Below are positions 28,358 to 35,335 of a stretch of 36,464 nt of DNA, in pieces (position 1 is the stretch's first letter; each line of letters opens with the position of its first letter). The stretch is from positions 1 through 36,464 of the forward strand of contig CAAGKO010000039.1 in NCBI GenBank assembly GCA_900770445.1, given 5' to 3'. Source of the stretch: an uncultured Oribacterium sp. (GTDB lineage Bacteria; Bacillota; Clostridia; Lachnospirales; Lachnospiraceae). Below the pieces are notes generated by a model, which did no database searches, was not told the DNA's origin, and saw nothing but the letters and a program-made list of their open reading frames with translations. The translations under genes were made by a program, and so were the position numbers.

Positions 28358-29902
28358 ATGGAAAAGATAGTGCAAGTGATTCCGGCGAGGAAAGCGGGTG
28401 CAGGTGATGGTGAGCAGGGAGCTACGGGCGAGCGGGAGAAGCGGAAGCTGCGGGTGGCGGCGTACTGTCGGGTGTCCACGGAGCAGGAGGAGCAGCTCGG
28501 TTCGTTTGCAAATCAGGTGGAGTATTACACGCGGCTGATCGAGGGCGAGGAGGACTGGGCGTTTGCCGGGATCTATGCGGATGAGGGGATCTCGGGAACA
28601 GGGACGCGGAAGCGGAAGGGCTTTCAGCGGCTGATCGAGGCGTGCGATGCGGGGAAGGTAGACTTCGTCATCACGAAGTCGATCTCCCGTTTTGCGCGGA
28701 ACACGGCGGACTGTCTCGTCTATGCGCGGCAGCTGAAGGACAGAGGGATACCGATCCTGTTTCAGAAGGAGGGCATCAACACGATGGAGGCGTCCGGGGA
28801 ACTGCTGTTTACGATCCTCTCGTGCTTCGCGCAGGAGGAGAGCCGGAGCATCTCGGAGAATACGAAGTGGGGCATCCGGAGCAAGTTTCAGCAGGGGATC
28901 CCGCATGTGAATACGACGCGGCTGTTTGGCTTCGATAAGGATGAGGAGGGGCAGCTTCGGGTGAATCCGGAGCAGGGAGCGGTCGTGCGACGGATATTCC
29001 GGGAGTACCTTCGTGGGTTTGGTGAGGGCGAGATCGCACGGAGGCTGCGGGAGGATGGGATTCCCGGGATTACCGGTGCGCCACGCTGGTCCTCGACGAC
29101 GGTGCGGCGAATGCTTCAGAATGAAAAATATCAGGGGGATCTTCTGCTTCAGAAATACTACACGGTGAGCTTTCTGACCGGGGAGAGTGTGCGAAACGAA
29201 GGGGCGCTGGATCAGTATTTCGTGATGGATGCGCATGAGGGCATCGTCTCGCGGGAGGCGTGGGAAGCGGTGCAGCAGGAAAGGGAGCGGCGGCTGGCGT
29301 ATCGGGAGGAATTTCAGCTGAAGAAGCTGGAGAATATGGATCCTTTTTTTAACCGGATTCGATGCGAAGCCTGTGGCGGGATGGTCGTGCGCGGGTATGG
29401 GAAAGCCGGACGGGAAGCGTTCTGGCGCTGTGCCGCGGCCTGCCGGAAGCATAGAGGAACGAGCACGCGGACGACGTTTCCAGAGCAGGAAGTCCGCCGG
29501 ATGATGTGTGAGGCGTGGGCGGAACTCGTCGAGAACCGCGCGGTGTATGAGATGAAATGGCGCGCGACGATGGAAAGCCCGGAGACATTGGCCCTGGAAA
29601 AGGTGCGGGCGCGACAGATGATGGCGCTGATGAAAGCTGCAGGTGGAACAGGGCGCGGGCCGGAAGGCAACGAGGCTGGCGCGGACGAAGGCGTGAAAGC
29701 AAGGAGATGGGCTGGCGCGGACGGAGGCACGGAAGAAGCAGGGAACTGCGTTTTTTCAGAGGAGTGTACGACTGCGGAGATGTGGGAGAGCGACGCGTGG
29801 ATCCGCATGGTGCTCGGGTACATGATCGCGGGAGAGTGCGAATACAGGGTCGGATTTCTCGACGGAAGTGAAGTGAGGGTGATGATATCTTTTACCGCTT
29901 GA
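28358..29902 (+). CDS. Large serine recombinase
   Basis: 514-residue site-specific recombinase. The N-terminal resolvase domain has the catalytic Ser near residue 40 (AAYCRVSTEQEEQLGS), with ITKSISRFARNTAD carrying the conserved Ser/Arg cluster. The recombinase domain (GVRRIFREYLRGFGEGEIARRL-like, then APRWSSTTVRRMLQNEKYQG) and a zinc ribbon (CEACGGM ... WRCAAACRKHRG) follow, and then a C-terminal helical region. Such enzymes integrate, excise or invert DNA. ATG 28358 follows GAGGAGGAG; the upstream in-frame start is not needed. No phage or conjugation genes surround it, so it may be an element remnant or an invertase. Part of the C-terminal region (Gly/Ala/Glu-rich, about 430-465) looks low-complexity. 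Confidence 0.93.
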   Translation: MEKIVQVIPARKAGAGDGEQGATGEREKRKLRVAAYCRVSTEQEEQLGSFANQVEYYTRLIEGEEDWAFAGIYADEGISGTGTRKRKGFQRLIEACDAGKVDFVITKSISRFARNTADCLVYARQLKDRGIPILFQKEGINTMEASGELLFTILSCFAQEESRSISENTKWGIRSKFQQGIPHVNTTRLFGFDKDEEGQLRVNPEQGAVVRRIFREYLRGFGEGEIARRLREDGIPGITGAPRWSSTTVRRMLQNEKYQGDLLLQKYYTVSFLTGESVRNEGALDQYFVMDAHEGIVSREAWEAVQQERERRLAYREEFQLKKLENMDPFFNRIRCEACGGMVVRGYGKAGREAFWRCAAACRKHRGTSTRTTFPEQEVRRMMCEAWAELVENRAVYEMKWRATMESPETLALEKVRARQMMALMKAAGGTGRGPEGNEAGADEGVKARRWAGADGGTEEAGNCVFSEECTTAEMWESDAWIRMVLGYMIAGECEYRVGFLDGSEVRVMISFTA

Positions 29903-29955
29903 GATCAGATGATATAGTATATATATCGATCGAGTGATTTACAACGGAGGTGTAA

Positions 29956-29991
29956 ATGAAAAAGTACATTCAGAACACCAGATTTCTGTGA
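29956..29991 (+). CDS. Possible 11-residue leader peptide
   Basis: MKKYIQNTRFL is preceded by an excellent GGAGGTG five bases before its ATG, 67 bases before the SIMPL lipoprotein gene. It may be a leader peptide or the stump of a lost gene. Confidence 0.4.
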   Translation: MKKYIQNTRFL

Positions 29992-30058
29992 CGACATATA
30001 AGAATAACCGGTCTTTTTAGATATAGAAACAAATATCAAAAAAGAAGGAGATTCGACT

Positions 30059-30814
30059 ATGAAAAACAGAAAGTATATTTATGCCGCCGTTCTTATGGCA
30101 TGTGTCTTCGGATCCGCATCACTGACTGCCTGCTCGTCTGCAAGTGTTCCGTCCACGATCACCGTGCAGTCTGCGGAAAATTCCGGTATCACTGTATCAG
30201 GTGAAGAAAAGGTTAAGGCTACACCGGATATCGCGGAGATCAGGTATAGCGTGTATACACAGGAGAAGGATGCGAAAAGCTGTCAGACAACGAATGCACA
30301 GGATGTAGATGCTGTATTATCTCTTTTAAAGGGAAAAGGTATCGATGAAAAAGACATCAAGACCAGCAATGTCGGACTGAATCCGATCTATGACTGGAAT
30401 AATGGAAGAAAGATCACGGGTTACGAAATGACGACCGAGATCGTGGTATCCGCTGTGCCGATCGATGAAGCAGGGACGATCATCAGCGATTCCGTAAATG
30501 CTGGCATCAATTCCATCGACTCTGTGCAGTATCAGTGCAGTGACTTCGACGAGCTTTATGCGGAAGCGCTTAAAAACGCGATCACGGCTGCACGAAAGAA
30601 GGCAGACCTTATGGCGGAAGCCGGCGGAAAAAAGGTCGTTGCCATGACGCAGGTACAGGAGTTAAGCAGCAGTGATCAGTCAGTGGCATATGCATCAAAT
30701 AATATGAAACAAATGGCTATGATGGAAATGGACAGTGCGGATACAGGAACTTCGTTGATGCCGGGACAGGTAGAGGTAGAAGCCGAGGTATCGGTGACGT
30801 TTTCGATTGAGTAA
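30059..30814 (+). CDS. SIMPL-domain (DUF541) lipoprotein
   Basis: 251-residue exported lipoprotein. A signal peptide ends in the lipobox LTAC with Cys25 as the lipid-bearing residue. The SIMPL/DUF541 domain fills the rest: GITVSGEEKVKATPDIAEIRYSV, a helix with AQDVDAVLSLLKGKGIDEKDIKTSNVGLNPIYDW, ITGYEMTTEIVV, VNAGINSIDSVQYQ, EALKNAITAARKKADLMAEAGGKK and the closing VEVEAEVSVTFSIE. Bacterial members are periplasmic or surface proteins of uncertain role. AAGGAG lies ten bases before the ATG. It is followed by composite element 3, whose hairpin would terminate it. Confidence 0.93.
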   Translation: MKNRKYIYAAVLMACVFGSASLTACSSASVPSTITVQSAENSGITVSGEEKVKATPDIAEIRYSVYTQEKDAKSCQTTNAQDVDAVLSLLKGKGIDEKDIKTSNVGLNPIYDWNNGRKITGYEMTTEIVVSAVPIDEAGTIISDSVNAGINSIDSVQYQCSDFDELYAEALKNAITAARKKADLMAEAGGKKVVAMTQVQELSSSDQSVAYASNNMKQMAMMEMDSADTGTSLMPGQVEVEAEVSVTFSIE

Positions 30815-30817
30815 GAT

Positions 30818-30941
30818 GGTGGGGCAGACCCCGAATAGAACAAAAGCGACGAGTCTGATTTTCAATGGATCAGTCTCGTCGCTTTCACTATTTCTACAAG
30901 AGATGGATGTTGACAGGATGCATGATGATGTGAAGACGGAG
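30818..30941. repeat. Composite intergenic element 3
   Basis: GGTGGGGCAGACCCCG (30818-30833) precedes a hairpin with arms AAAGCGACGAGTCTGAT (30843-30859) and ATCAGTCTCGTCGCTTT (30869-30885). The tail is CTATTTCTACAAGAGATG, then a degenerate stretch ending GTGAAGACGGAGGCATTGGC. This is the same order as in elements 1 and 2, with the gene relic almost lost. Confidence 0.7.
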
Positions 30942-31030
30942 GCATTGGCGGTGGAAGTATGGGATGGATTCGTCGCTTCATCGATGAGCGGATTCAGCTT
31001 CTGCATTGGCGGTGGAAGTGTGGGATGGAT
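30942..31030 (+). repeat. 28-bp direct repeats, period 61
   Basis: GCATTGGCGGTGGAAGT, one variable base, then TGGGATGGAT occurs at 30942-30969 and 31003-31030. The first copy continues from the end of composite element 3. The second lies just beyond the end of the convergent ATPase gene. Confidence 0.8.
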
Positions 31031-31046
31031 GGTGCAGGCTCTTGGG

Positions 31047-32357
31047 TTATATTCTGCTCACGGCGTAGACCGGGAAGACGTGTATAGTTTCATATTCGCT
31101 GAAATTTTCCAGTGAGATTCGGATTCCATACGGTGATTTATGCGTATCTAAAAAACTGTGCAGGCTTTGCATACTTCCTTTTCCGGATGATTTAACTTCG
31201 ACTGGAATGATCTGACCGCTTCGAACGATGGCGTAATCAATTTCTGCATTAGCCCCGCCTCTATACCAGTAAAACAGCCCCGGCTCTGAATAGGGACTTG
31301 CAGCTTTGATGAATTCAAGGCCGGTTTCCATCTCGACGACGTCGCCTTTATTCATGTCGTCATAAATTTCGGCACCAAGAATACCTCCGGCATCAAGGCC
31401 ACATTCGGTCAGATAAACGCCTGAGTCAAACAGCAGCAGCTTTTTATTGGTCTCCTTTTCAGATACGCCGAGCGGTATGGCGTCGCAGGCAGAGGCCTTC
31501 ACAGGAAATATCAGACCTGCTTTTTTTAACAGGTCTATGCATAAATCAAAATAATAAGCACTCACGCCTGTGATGGCAGAGGATGATTTCGTCTGACTGC
31601 ATACATGATGAGTAGCATAATCAAATACTTTTCGTATGATTTCCGGAGAGACATTCTTGCTGTATTTATTAAAATCGTCCTTGAAATTCAGGATGATATC
31701 TCTGTGAATCTGCTGGCAGGCCTGAATACTGCCGGTTTCTGCATACTCTCTTACGGCTTCAGGCATGCCACCAACGGTCAGAAATATTTTGTACTCTTCC
31801 AGAAGTTCCTGATGAGCATCGTTTGGTGTTTCGGAAAAGTCGGTATGTTTCAGGTAATCGGCTAAGATTTCCTTGCCAGTGCCATGAAGAAATTCTGTGA
31901 AAGAAAATGGATACATGAATATGCTTCTGACTCTGCCTACCGGAAAGTCAACGGGTGTATCGTTTTTTTTGCCATCCAGAACAAATTCCAGCAGAGAACC
32001 GGCAGCAATTACATACAATTCAGGCCTGTCTTCGTAAAAATAGCGAAGGGCGGTAATGGCTCGAGGGCATTCCTGGATTTCGTCGATAAACAGCAAGGTA
32101 TCAGAGCTTATCCTCTTTGAAAAATGTAATTCGAGGCGATTGATGATTTTGTTCATATTCAGCTCGCCTTCAAATATTTTTCCTATATCCGGTTCTTTCT
32201 CCAGATTCAATTCAATGTAATCCCCAAACTGCTGAGATAGATTTCGTACAGCAGAAGTTTTTCCACACTGACGGACTCCGCGAAGAATCAGGGGTTTGTG
32301 TCGATCGGACATTTTCCAGTCAAGAAGAATATGATCTATTTCTCTATTAATGTACAA
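31047..32357 (-). CDS. AAA ATPase with C-terminal DUF4143
   Basis: 436-residue soluble P-loop ATPase of the AAA_14/DUF4143 type, widespread in anaerobes and of unknown role. Walker A is GVRQCGKTS near residues 27-35 and Walker B TLLFIDEIQECP near 88-99. The sensor region AAGSLLEFVL and FVTGGMPEAV-like LTVGGMPEAVREY follow. The C-terminal DUF4143 part contains LFYWYRGGANAEIDYAIVR and IIPVEVKSS, which resembles a nuclease-like Asp/Glu-Val-Lys motif. The start is TTG at 32357 with AGGAGG eight bases upstream, giving MYINREIDHIL. A 32-bp repeat array lies directly upstream and may be its operator. Confidence 0.93.
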   Translation of the reverse strand: MYINREIDHILLDWKMSDRHKPLILRGVRQCGKTSAVRNLSQQFGDYIELNLEKEPDIGKIFEGELNMNKIINRLELHFSKRISSDTLLFIDEIQECPRAITALRYFYEDRPELYVIAAGSLLEFVLDGKKNDTPVDFPVGRVRSIFMYPFSFTEFLHGTGKEILADYLKHTDFSETPNDAHQELLEEYKIFLTVGGMPEAVREYAETGSIQACQQIHRDIILNFKDDFNKYSKNVSPEIIRKVFDYATHHVCSQTKSSSAITGVSAYYFDLCIDLLKKAGLIFPVKASACDAIPLGVSEKETNKKLLLFDSGVYLTECGLDAGGILGAEIYDDMNKGDVVEMETGLEFIKAASPYSEPGLFYWYRGGANAEIDYAIVRSGQIIPVEVKSSGKGSMQSLHSFLDTHKSPYGIRISLENFSEYETIHVFPVYAVSRI

Positions 32358-32395
32358 TTTCTATGCCTCCTTACACAATGACTGTGGCTGCTTTC

Positions 32396-32532
32396 ATCAA
32401 TCTAAGAATATCATCATATTTAGAATTTGCCAATCGTATATTTCGAGTTATTTAGAAATTGCCAACCGAAAATGGAAGATTATTTGAATAATGCCAACCG
32501 GAAATGCAAATTAATTTTGGAAATGCCAATCG
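32396..32532. repeat. 32-bp periodic repeat array upstream of the ATPase gene
   Basis: GCCAA(T/C)CG starts at 32429, 32461, 32493 and 32525, exactly 32 bases apart, with a weaker copy (ATCAATCT) at 32396. Units share AAAT after the core and a TTATTT(A/G)GAA-like end. Seen from the ATPase strand the core is CG(A/G)TTGGC. The array lies 40-180 bases upstream of the TTG start. Confidence 0.75.
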
Positions 32533-32540
32533 AAGCATTT

Positions 32541-32615
32541 GAGGACCAGGCCAAGGGAAGAAAAAACAATGCGAAGAGATTGATTCTCAGTGAACCATCC
32601 TCGTCGCTTTTTCAG
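32541..32615. repeat. Composite intergenic element 4 (degenerate)
   Basis: GAGGACCAGGCCAAGGGAAG (32541-32560) is followed by a weakened hairpin, arms GCGAAGAGATTGATTC (32571-32586) and GAACCATCCTCGTCGC (32592-32607), then TTTTT. The tail CAGTAGCTACAAAATACG leads into the higBA relic. Confidence 0.6.
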
Positions 32616-32652
32616 TAGCTACAAAATACGCTTACGGATCTGGTTCTTGACG

Positions 32653-32781
32653 TGTACAGGTGTAACGGGTATAACGGAGCCATGGTAATTAGTTTCGCTG
32701 ATAAGGATACAGAAAAGGTCTATTATTAAAGTTAGATGGAGAGGATGAACTGGCGGAAATTCATACCTTGCAGTACGCATA
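32653..32781 (+). pseudogene. higBA relic: both ends kept, middle deleted
   Basis: TTGACGTGTACAGGTGTAAC and TATAAC match the higBA promoter with the same spacing. ATG at 32684 then opens MVISFADKDTEKVYY before a TAA. After a short junction, DELAEIHTLQYA and a stop match the end of higA. About 500 bases of toxin and antitoxin are missing. It cannot encode either protein. Confidence 0.88.
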
Positions 32782-32800
32782 AGTCGAGTAGCTGATATTG

Positions 32801-32825
32801 GGGTCAAGCCCCCCGGGAAGAAATG
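32801..32825. repeat. GC-rich palindromic repeat motif copy
   Basis: GGGGTCAAGCCCCCCGGGAA follows the higBA relic and lies just before the gloA2 start region. It belongs to the family at 24731. Confidence 0.7.
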
Positions 32826-32845
32826 AACATGGGAGATAATTGGAA

Positions 32846-33229
32846 ATGAACTTATCCAAAATACATCACGTCGCAATTATCGTATCGGATTACGAAGCAG
32901 CCAGAGATTTCTATGTAAACAGGCTTGGTTTTTCTGTGATCAGAGAAAACTATCGACCGGAGCGGAAGGACTGGAAGCTGGATCTGCGCATCAATGAACA
33001 TACGGAGCTGGAGATTTTTGCAGAAGCAGATCCGCCGAAGCGTGTGAATCGACCGGAAGCCTGTGGGCTACGGCATCTGGCGTTCTGTGTGGACAGCGTT
33101 GAGCAGACAGCAAAAGAGCTGGAGGAAGTCGGGATTGTATGCGAACCGATCCGAGTGGACGATTATACCGGAAAAAAGATGACATTCTTTCATGACCCGG
33201 ATGGACTGCCGCTGGAATTGCATGAGTGA
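32846..33229 (+). CDS. gloA2: VOC-family protein, GloA2/YaeR type
   Basis: 127-residue glyoxalase-fold metalloprotein. The sequence follows the YaeR (GloA2) subgroup closely: KIHHVAIIVSDYEAARDFYV, LGFSVIRENYRPERKDWKLDL, ELEIFAEADPPKRVNRPEACGLRHLAF, CEPIRVDDYTGKKMTFFHDPDGLPLELHE. Putative metal ligands are the early His, the Glu of LEIF, the His of RHLAF and the Glu of LELHE. The substrate of this subgroup is not established. The ATG at 32846 gives the conserved MNLSKIHH; a TTG at 32840 is nearer the GGGAG ribosome site and would add two residues. The gene is followed after 41 bases by the zinc-ribbon protein gene. Confidence 0.93.
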   Translation: MNLSKIHHVAIIVSDYEAARDFYVNRLGFSVIRENYRPERKDWKLDLRINEHTELEIFAEADPPKRVNRPEACGLRHLAFCVDSVEQTAKELEEVGIVCEPIRVDDYTGKKMTFFHDPDGLPLELHE

Positions 33230-33270
33230 AGGGGCATCGATAATGATGGGGCTGATGTACAGGTGATGAT

Positions 33271-34071
33271 ATGAATCAGATGATGATACTTTCGGGTAGT
33301 TTGATTTTCGTGGGCTGTGTCGCCCTGTTTCTCTACCTGAAGATTCAGAAGTTCCGGCGCTCCGAGCTCGGCCGGATCGCGGGCGAACTGCTGCGCGATA
33401 TCCGCTCCGGCGAGGGTGTCGTGAGCGAAGAAGAGATCGCGCAGACGCCGAAGTCCGTGTCGGCGATGGACTCCGTATATCTGCCGAACATCATGAAGGA
33501 TTTCCCGGAGTTCAACTGGGCGGAGTGGAAGCTGCGCGTGCAGAACATGGTCATGCGCTATATGCAGGCCCTGGACGAGGGCAATGCCTCCATCCTCGCA
33601 GAGTACCCGGCCGTTCGTAAAAAGGCGGAAGCTGAGATCGCAAACCGCCACGATACTTCTGCTGAATCTCAATCCGGTTTGCAGCGTTCGCACCTGATCT
33701 CTACAGGCGAAAAACGCAACACAGACACCACTCGAAAAATCACCGAGGCTACCCCGACAGAATATAAGAATCGTCGCGTTTACCGGACGGCCATCCGTCG
33801 CTATGATAAGACGAAGGGGCTCTGCACGATTCATACCGAGACCTCGGCGAGCTACGATGCCGGCGGAAAAACACATCAGACCGTCTACGACGTCGACCTT
33901 ATCTATGTGCAGGATGCCGACCAGCTTGACGGCGCGATGCTCGGCTACAGCTGCCCGCATTGCGGCGCACCTGTGACGAAGCTCGGTGATAAAACCTGCG
34001 CGTACTGCGGAAGTGCTCTCGAACCGATCAACATCCGCGTCTGGCAGATTCAGGACATCCGTGAAGAGTGA
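33271..34071 (+). CDS. Membrane-anchored zinc-ribbon protein
   Basis: 266 residues. One N-terminal membrane helix (MMILSGSLIFVGCVALFLYL) is followed by a soluble part. Residues 75-110 (LPNIMKDFPEFNWAEWKLRVQNMVMRYMQAL) resemble the start of Tim44-like or NTF2-fold domains. A variable hydrophilic stretch follows, then a beta-rich section (RVYRTAIRRYDKTKGLCTIHTETSASY). The C-terminus carries a zinc ribbon, CPHCGAPVTKLGDKTCAYCGS. AGGTGAT precedes the ATG by five bases. It probably shares a transcript with gloA2. Function is unknown; the zinc ribbon suggests binding to nucleic acid or protein on the inner side of the membrane. Confidence 0.82.
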   Translation: MNQMMILSGSLIFVGCVALFLYLKIQKFRRSELGRIAGELLRDIRSGEGVVSEEEIAQTPKSVSAMDSVYLPNIMKDFPEFNWAEWKLRVQNMVMRYMQALDEGNASILAEYPAVRKKAEAEIANRHDTSAESQSGLQRSHLISTGEKRNTDTTRKITEATPTEYKNRRVYRTAIRRYDKTKGLCTIHTETSASYDAGGKTHQTVYDVDLIYVQDADQLDGAMLGYSCPHCGAPVTKLGDKTCAYCGSALEPINIRVWQIQDIREE

Positions 34072-34133
34072 AGTGGACTACCGGGGCAGGCCCCGTGAAG
34101 ATCTAACCTTTGGTTAATCGTTATCTTCCTTGT

Positions 34134-34165
34134 TCCACCGTACACTGGCTGTACGGTGGATTTTT
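34134..34165 (+). terminator. Terminator between the zinc-ribbon and lipoprotein genes
   Basis: A perfect 11-bp stem TCCACCGTACA/TGTACGGTGGA, a five-base loop and TTTTT. It ends only 23 bases before the lipoprotein start, with no clear promoter in between, so it may act as an attenuator for that gene. Confidence 0.9.
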
Positions 34166-34188
34166 ATTGACTTAGGAGGAGTGAGAAA

Positions 34189-34704
34189 ATGAATGGTTGG
34201 AAAAAATGTATGGTTTTTCTGCTGGCGCTGGTCGTATGCCTCTGCCTTTCCGCCTGCGGAGAGGGCGATAGTGATGGTGAAAGCGAAGATTATTATACGC
34301 CGGGTGTGATGGAGGACACCGACGATGATTTCGTCGATGAACATCCGGCGGAGCAACTGGGGTATGACTCCGTCGAGGATATGCGCACACAGGAACATGA
34401 AATCATCTCTACGGATGATAACGACAATACTGTCGCTGAGGGATACTGGTATCCTGACGGGGACAGGAACAGCCCCATCTATTTTGTCGCCCAGAGAGAT
34501 ACCATATACTGGTATGAATTTGACCCAGAGCAGGGGGATGTTCAAGTGGGAGATCCAGATGGCATCGTACTCAAGTTAGGAAATAAGCGCCGCCTTCAGA
34601 GTGGGCAGACATTTCAGTATACAACTTCCAGAGGATTGGATATGAGCGACAGCAAAATCTGTTTCGAGGGAGACACAACAGAATATTTCTGGAGGGAGCG
34701 CTGA
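34189..34704 (+). CDS. Acidic lipoprotein of unknown function
   Basis: 171 residues with a signal peptide ending in the lipobox LSAC and Cys23 as the lipidated residue. The mature part opens with a very acidic stretch (GEGDSDGESEDYYTPGVMED) and continues with a single small domain rich in Asp, Tyr and Trp (EGYWYPDGDRNSPIYFVAQ, YWYEFDPEQGDV, FEGDTTEYFWRE). No family is recognised. AGGAGG lies about ten bases before the ATG. The strong terminator just upstream means that it depends on read-through or on a promoter I cannot see. A degenerate GC-rich repeat (GTGGGGGCAGACCGCAGGAA) follows near 34724. Confidence 0.88.
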   Translation: MNGWKKCMVFLLALVVCLCLSACGEGDSDGESEDYYTPGVMEDTDDDFVDEHPAEQLGYDSVEDMRTQEHEIISTDDNDNTVAEGYWYPDGDRNSPIYFVAQRDTIYWYEFDPEQGDVQVGDPDGIVLKLGNKRRLQSGQTFQYTTSRGLDMSDSKICFEGDTTEYFWRER

Positions 34705-34827
34705 AAGGCATCCCTGTGGTAGTGGTGGGGGCAGACCGCAGGAAGAAACAAACGCCCAGGAGAGCTGATGGGCGACTGAACTGTTACGATTGATTTCAAA
34801 TAAAAATTATTTTCATGCGCAAAAGCG

Positions 34828-34856
34828 TTGACAACGTGTTTTTTATTTCGTACAAT
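34828..34856 (+). promoter_or_regulatory. Strong promoter of a short transcript
   Basis: TTGACA (34828-34833), a 17-base spacer and TACAAT (34851-34856). Eleven of twelve positions match consensus. No large gene follows. Confidence 0.85.
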
Positions 34857-34862
34857 AAAGAC

Positions 34863-35073
34863 AACAAAAGAAGAGATGCGATGGCGATGCTTCATCAAAT
34901 TGATTCTTAACTCAGTGTGATGCAGATGGTAGAAAGTCATAGGCGATGCTTCAATGATTCGAGATCTGCATTAAAAAAGAATAAGGGAGGGTAACCCGAT
35001 GGGATACAGAAGCCCGAATGATCAGTAAAACCCCAGTACTAGTGAAGATAACCTGGTACTGGGGTTTTACGTT
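34863..35073 (+). ncRNA. Candidate small RNA or micro-peptide transcript (~210 nt)
   Basis: The unit is bounded by the strong promoter and by a 15-bp perfect terminator stem (35025-35039 with 35056-35070) having an internal TTTT. It contains GGCGATGCTTCA twice (34884-34895 and 34943-34954) and GATGCAGAT/GATCTGCAT segments that can pair. Near its end, GGGAGGG stands before ATG at 34999, which opens MGYRSPNDQ and stops inside the terminator stem. It is unclear whether the product is the RNA, this nine-residue peptide, or both. It does not match 6S, tmRNA, SRP or RNase P RNA in any way I could recognise. Confidence 0.5.
35025..35073 (+). terminator. Terminator of the short transcript
   Basis: GTAAAACCCCAGTAC and GTACTGGGGTTTTAC form a perfect 15-bp stem with a 16-base loop. 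The T-run lies inside the 3' arm, so it could work in both directions. Confidence 0.8.
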
Positions 35074-35149
35074 GTCTGTATTTCTTTCCGAGAATCATCA
35101 AATGTCGCTTCTCATGCGACCACACTATATAAGAAAAACGATATGCTAG

Positions 35150-35245
35150 GCTGCAAGGTTGGAAACCGGGCAGCCATTTTTCGTGGGGCATAAGCGAGTG
35201 TTCGCGATGCTCCCTGAAACCACAGCGATGATGTGGTTTTAGACC
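35150..35245. other. Cluster of three hairpins, possible structured RNA
   Basis: GGCTGC/GCAGCC with an inner GGTT/AACC stem (35151-35177, followed by ATTTTT), GGGGCAT/ATGCTCC with an inner GCGA/TCGC (35185-35214), and AAACCACA/TGTGGTTT (about 35217-35240). None is a known RNA family to me. They lie between the short transcript and the promoter of the next gene. Confidence 0.45.
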
Positions 35246-35266
35246 CCTGGAGCCCGCTGCCTCTTC

Positions 35267-35294
35267 TTGACACGAGAGTGGAAAAGTATATCAT
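35267..35294 (+). promoter_or_regulatory. Promoter of the 35336 membrane protein gene
   Basis: Perfect TTGACA (35267-35272), a 16-base spacer and TATCAT (35289-35294). Confidence 0.7.
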
Positions 35295-35335
35295 GTACTT
35301 CGTTAAAACAGGATACAGGATAGAAGAGGTTTCTT

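Noticed and set aside
32396..32532. Short CRISPR array with 32-bp period
   Set aside because: Only an 8-base core is conserved, there is no true repeat plus spacer structure, and there are no cas genes.
34863..35245. 6S RNA, SRP RNA or tmRNA
   Set aside because: The hallmark sequences and folds of these RNAs were not found; only a generic small-RNA call is supported.
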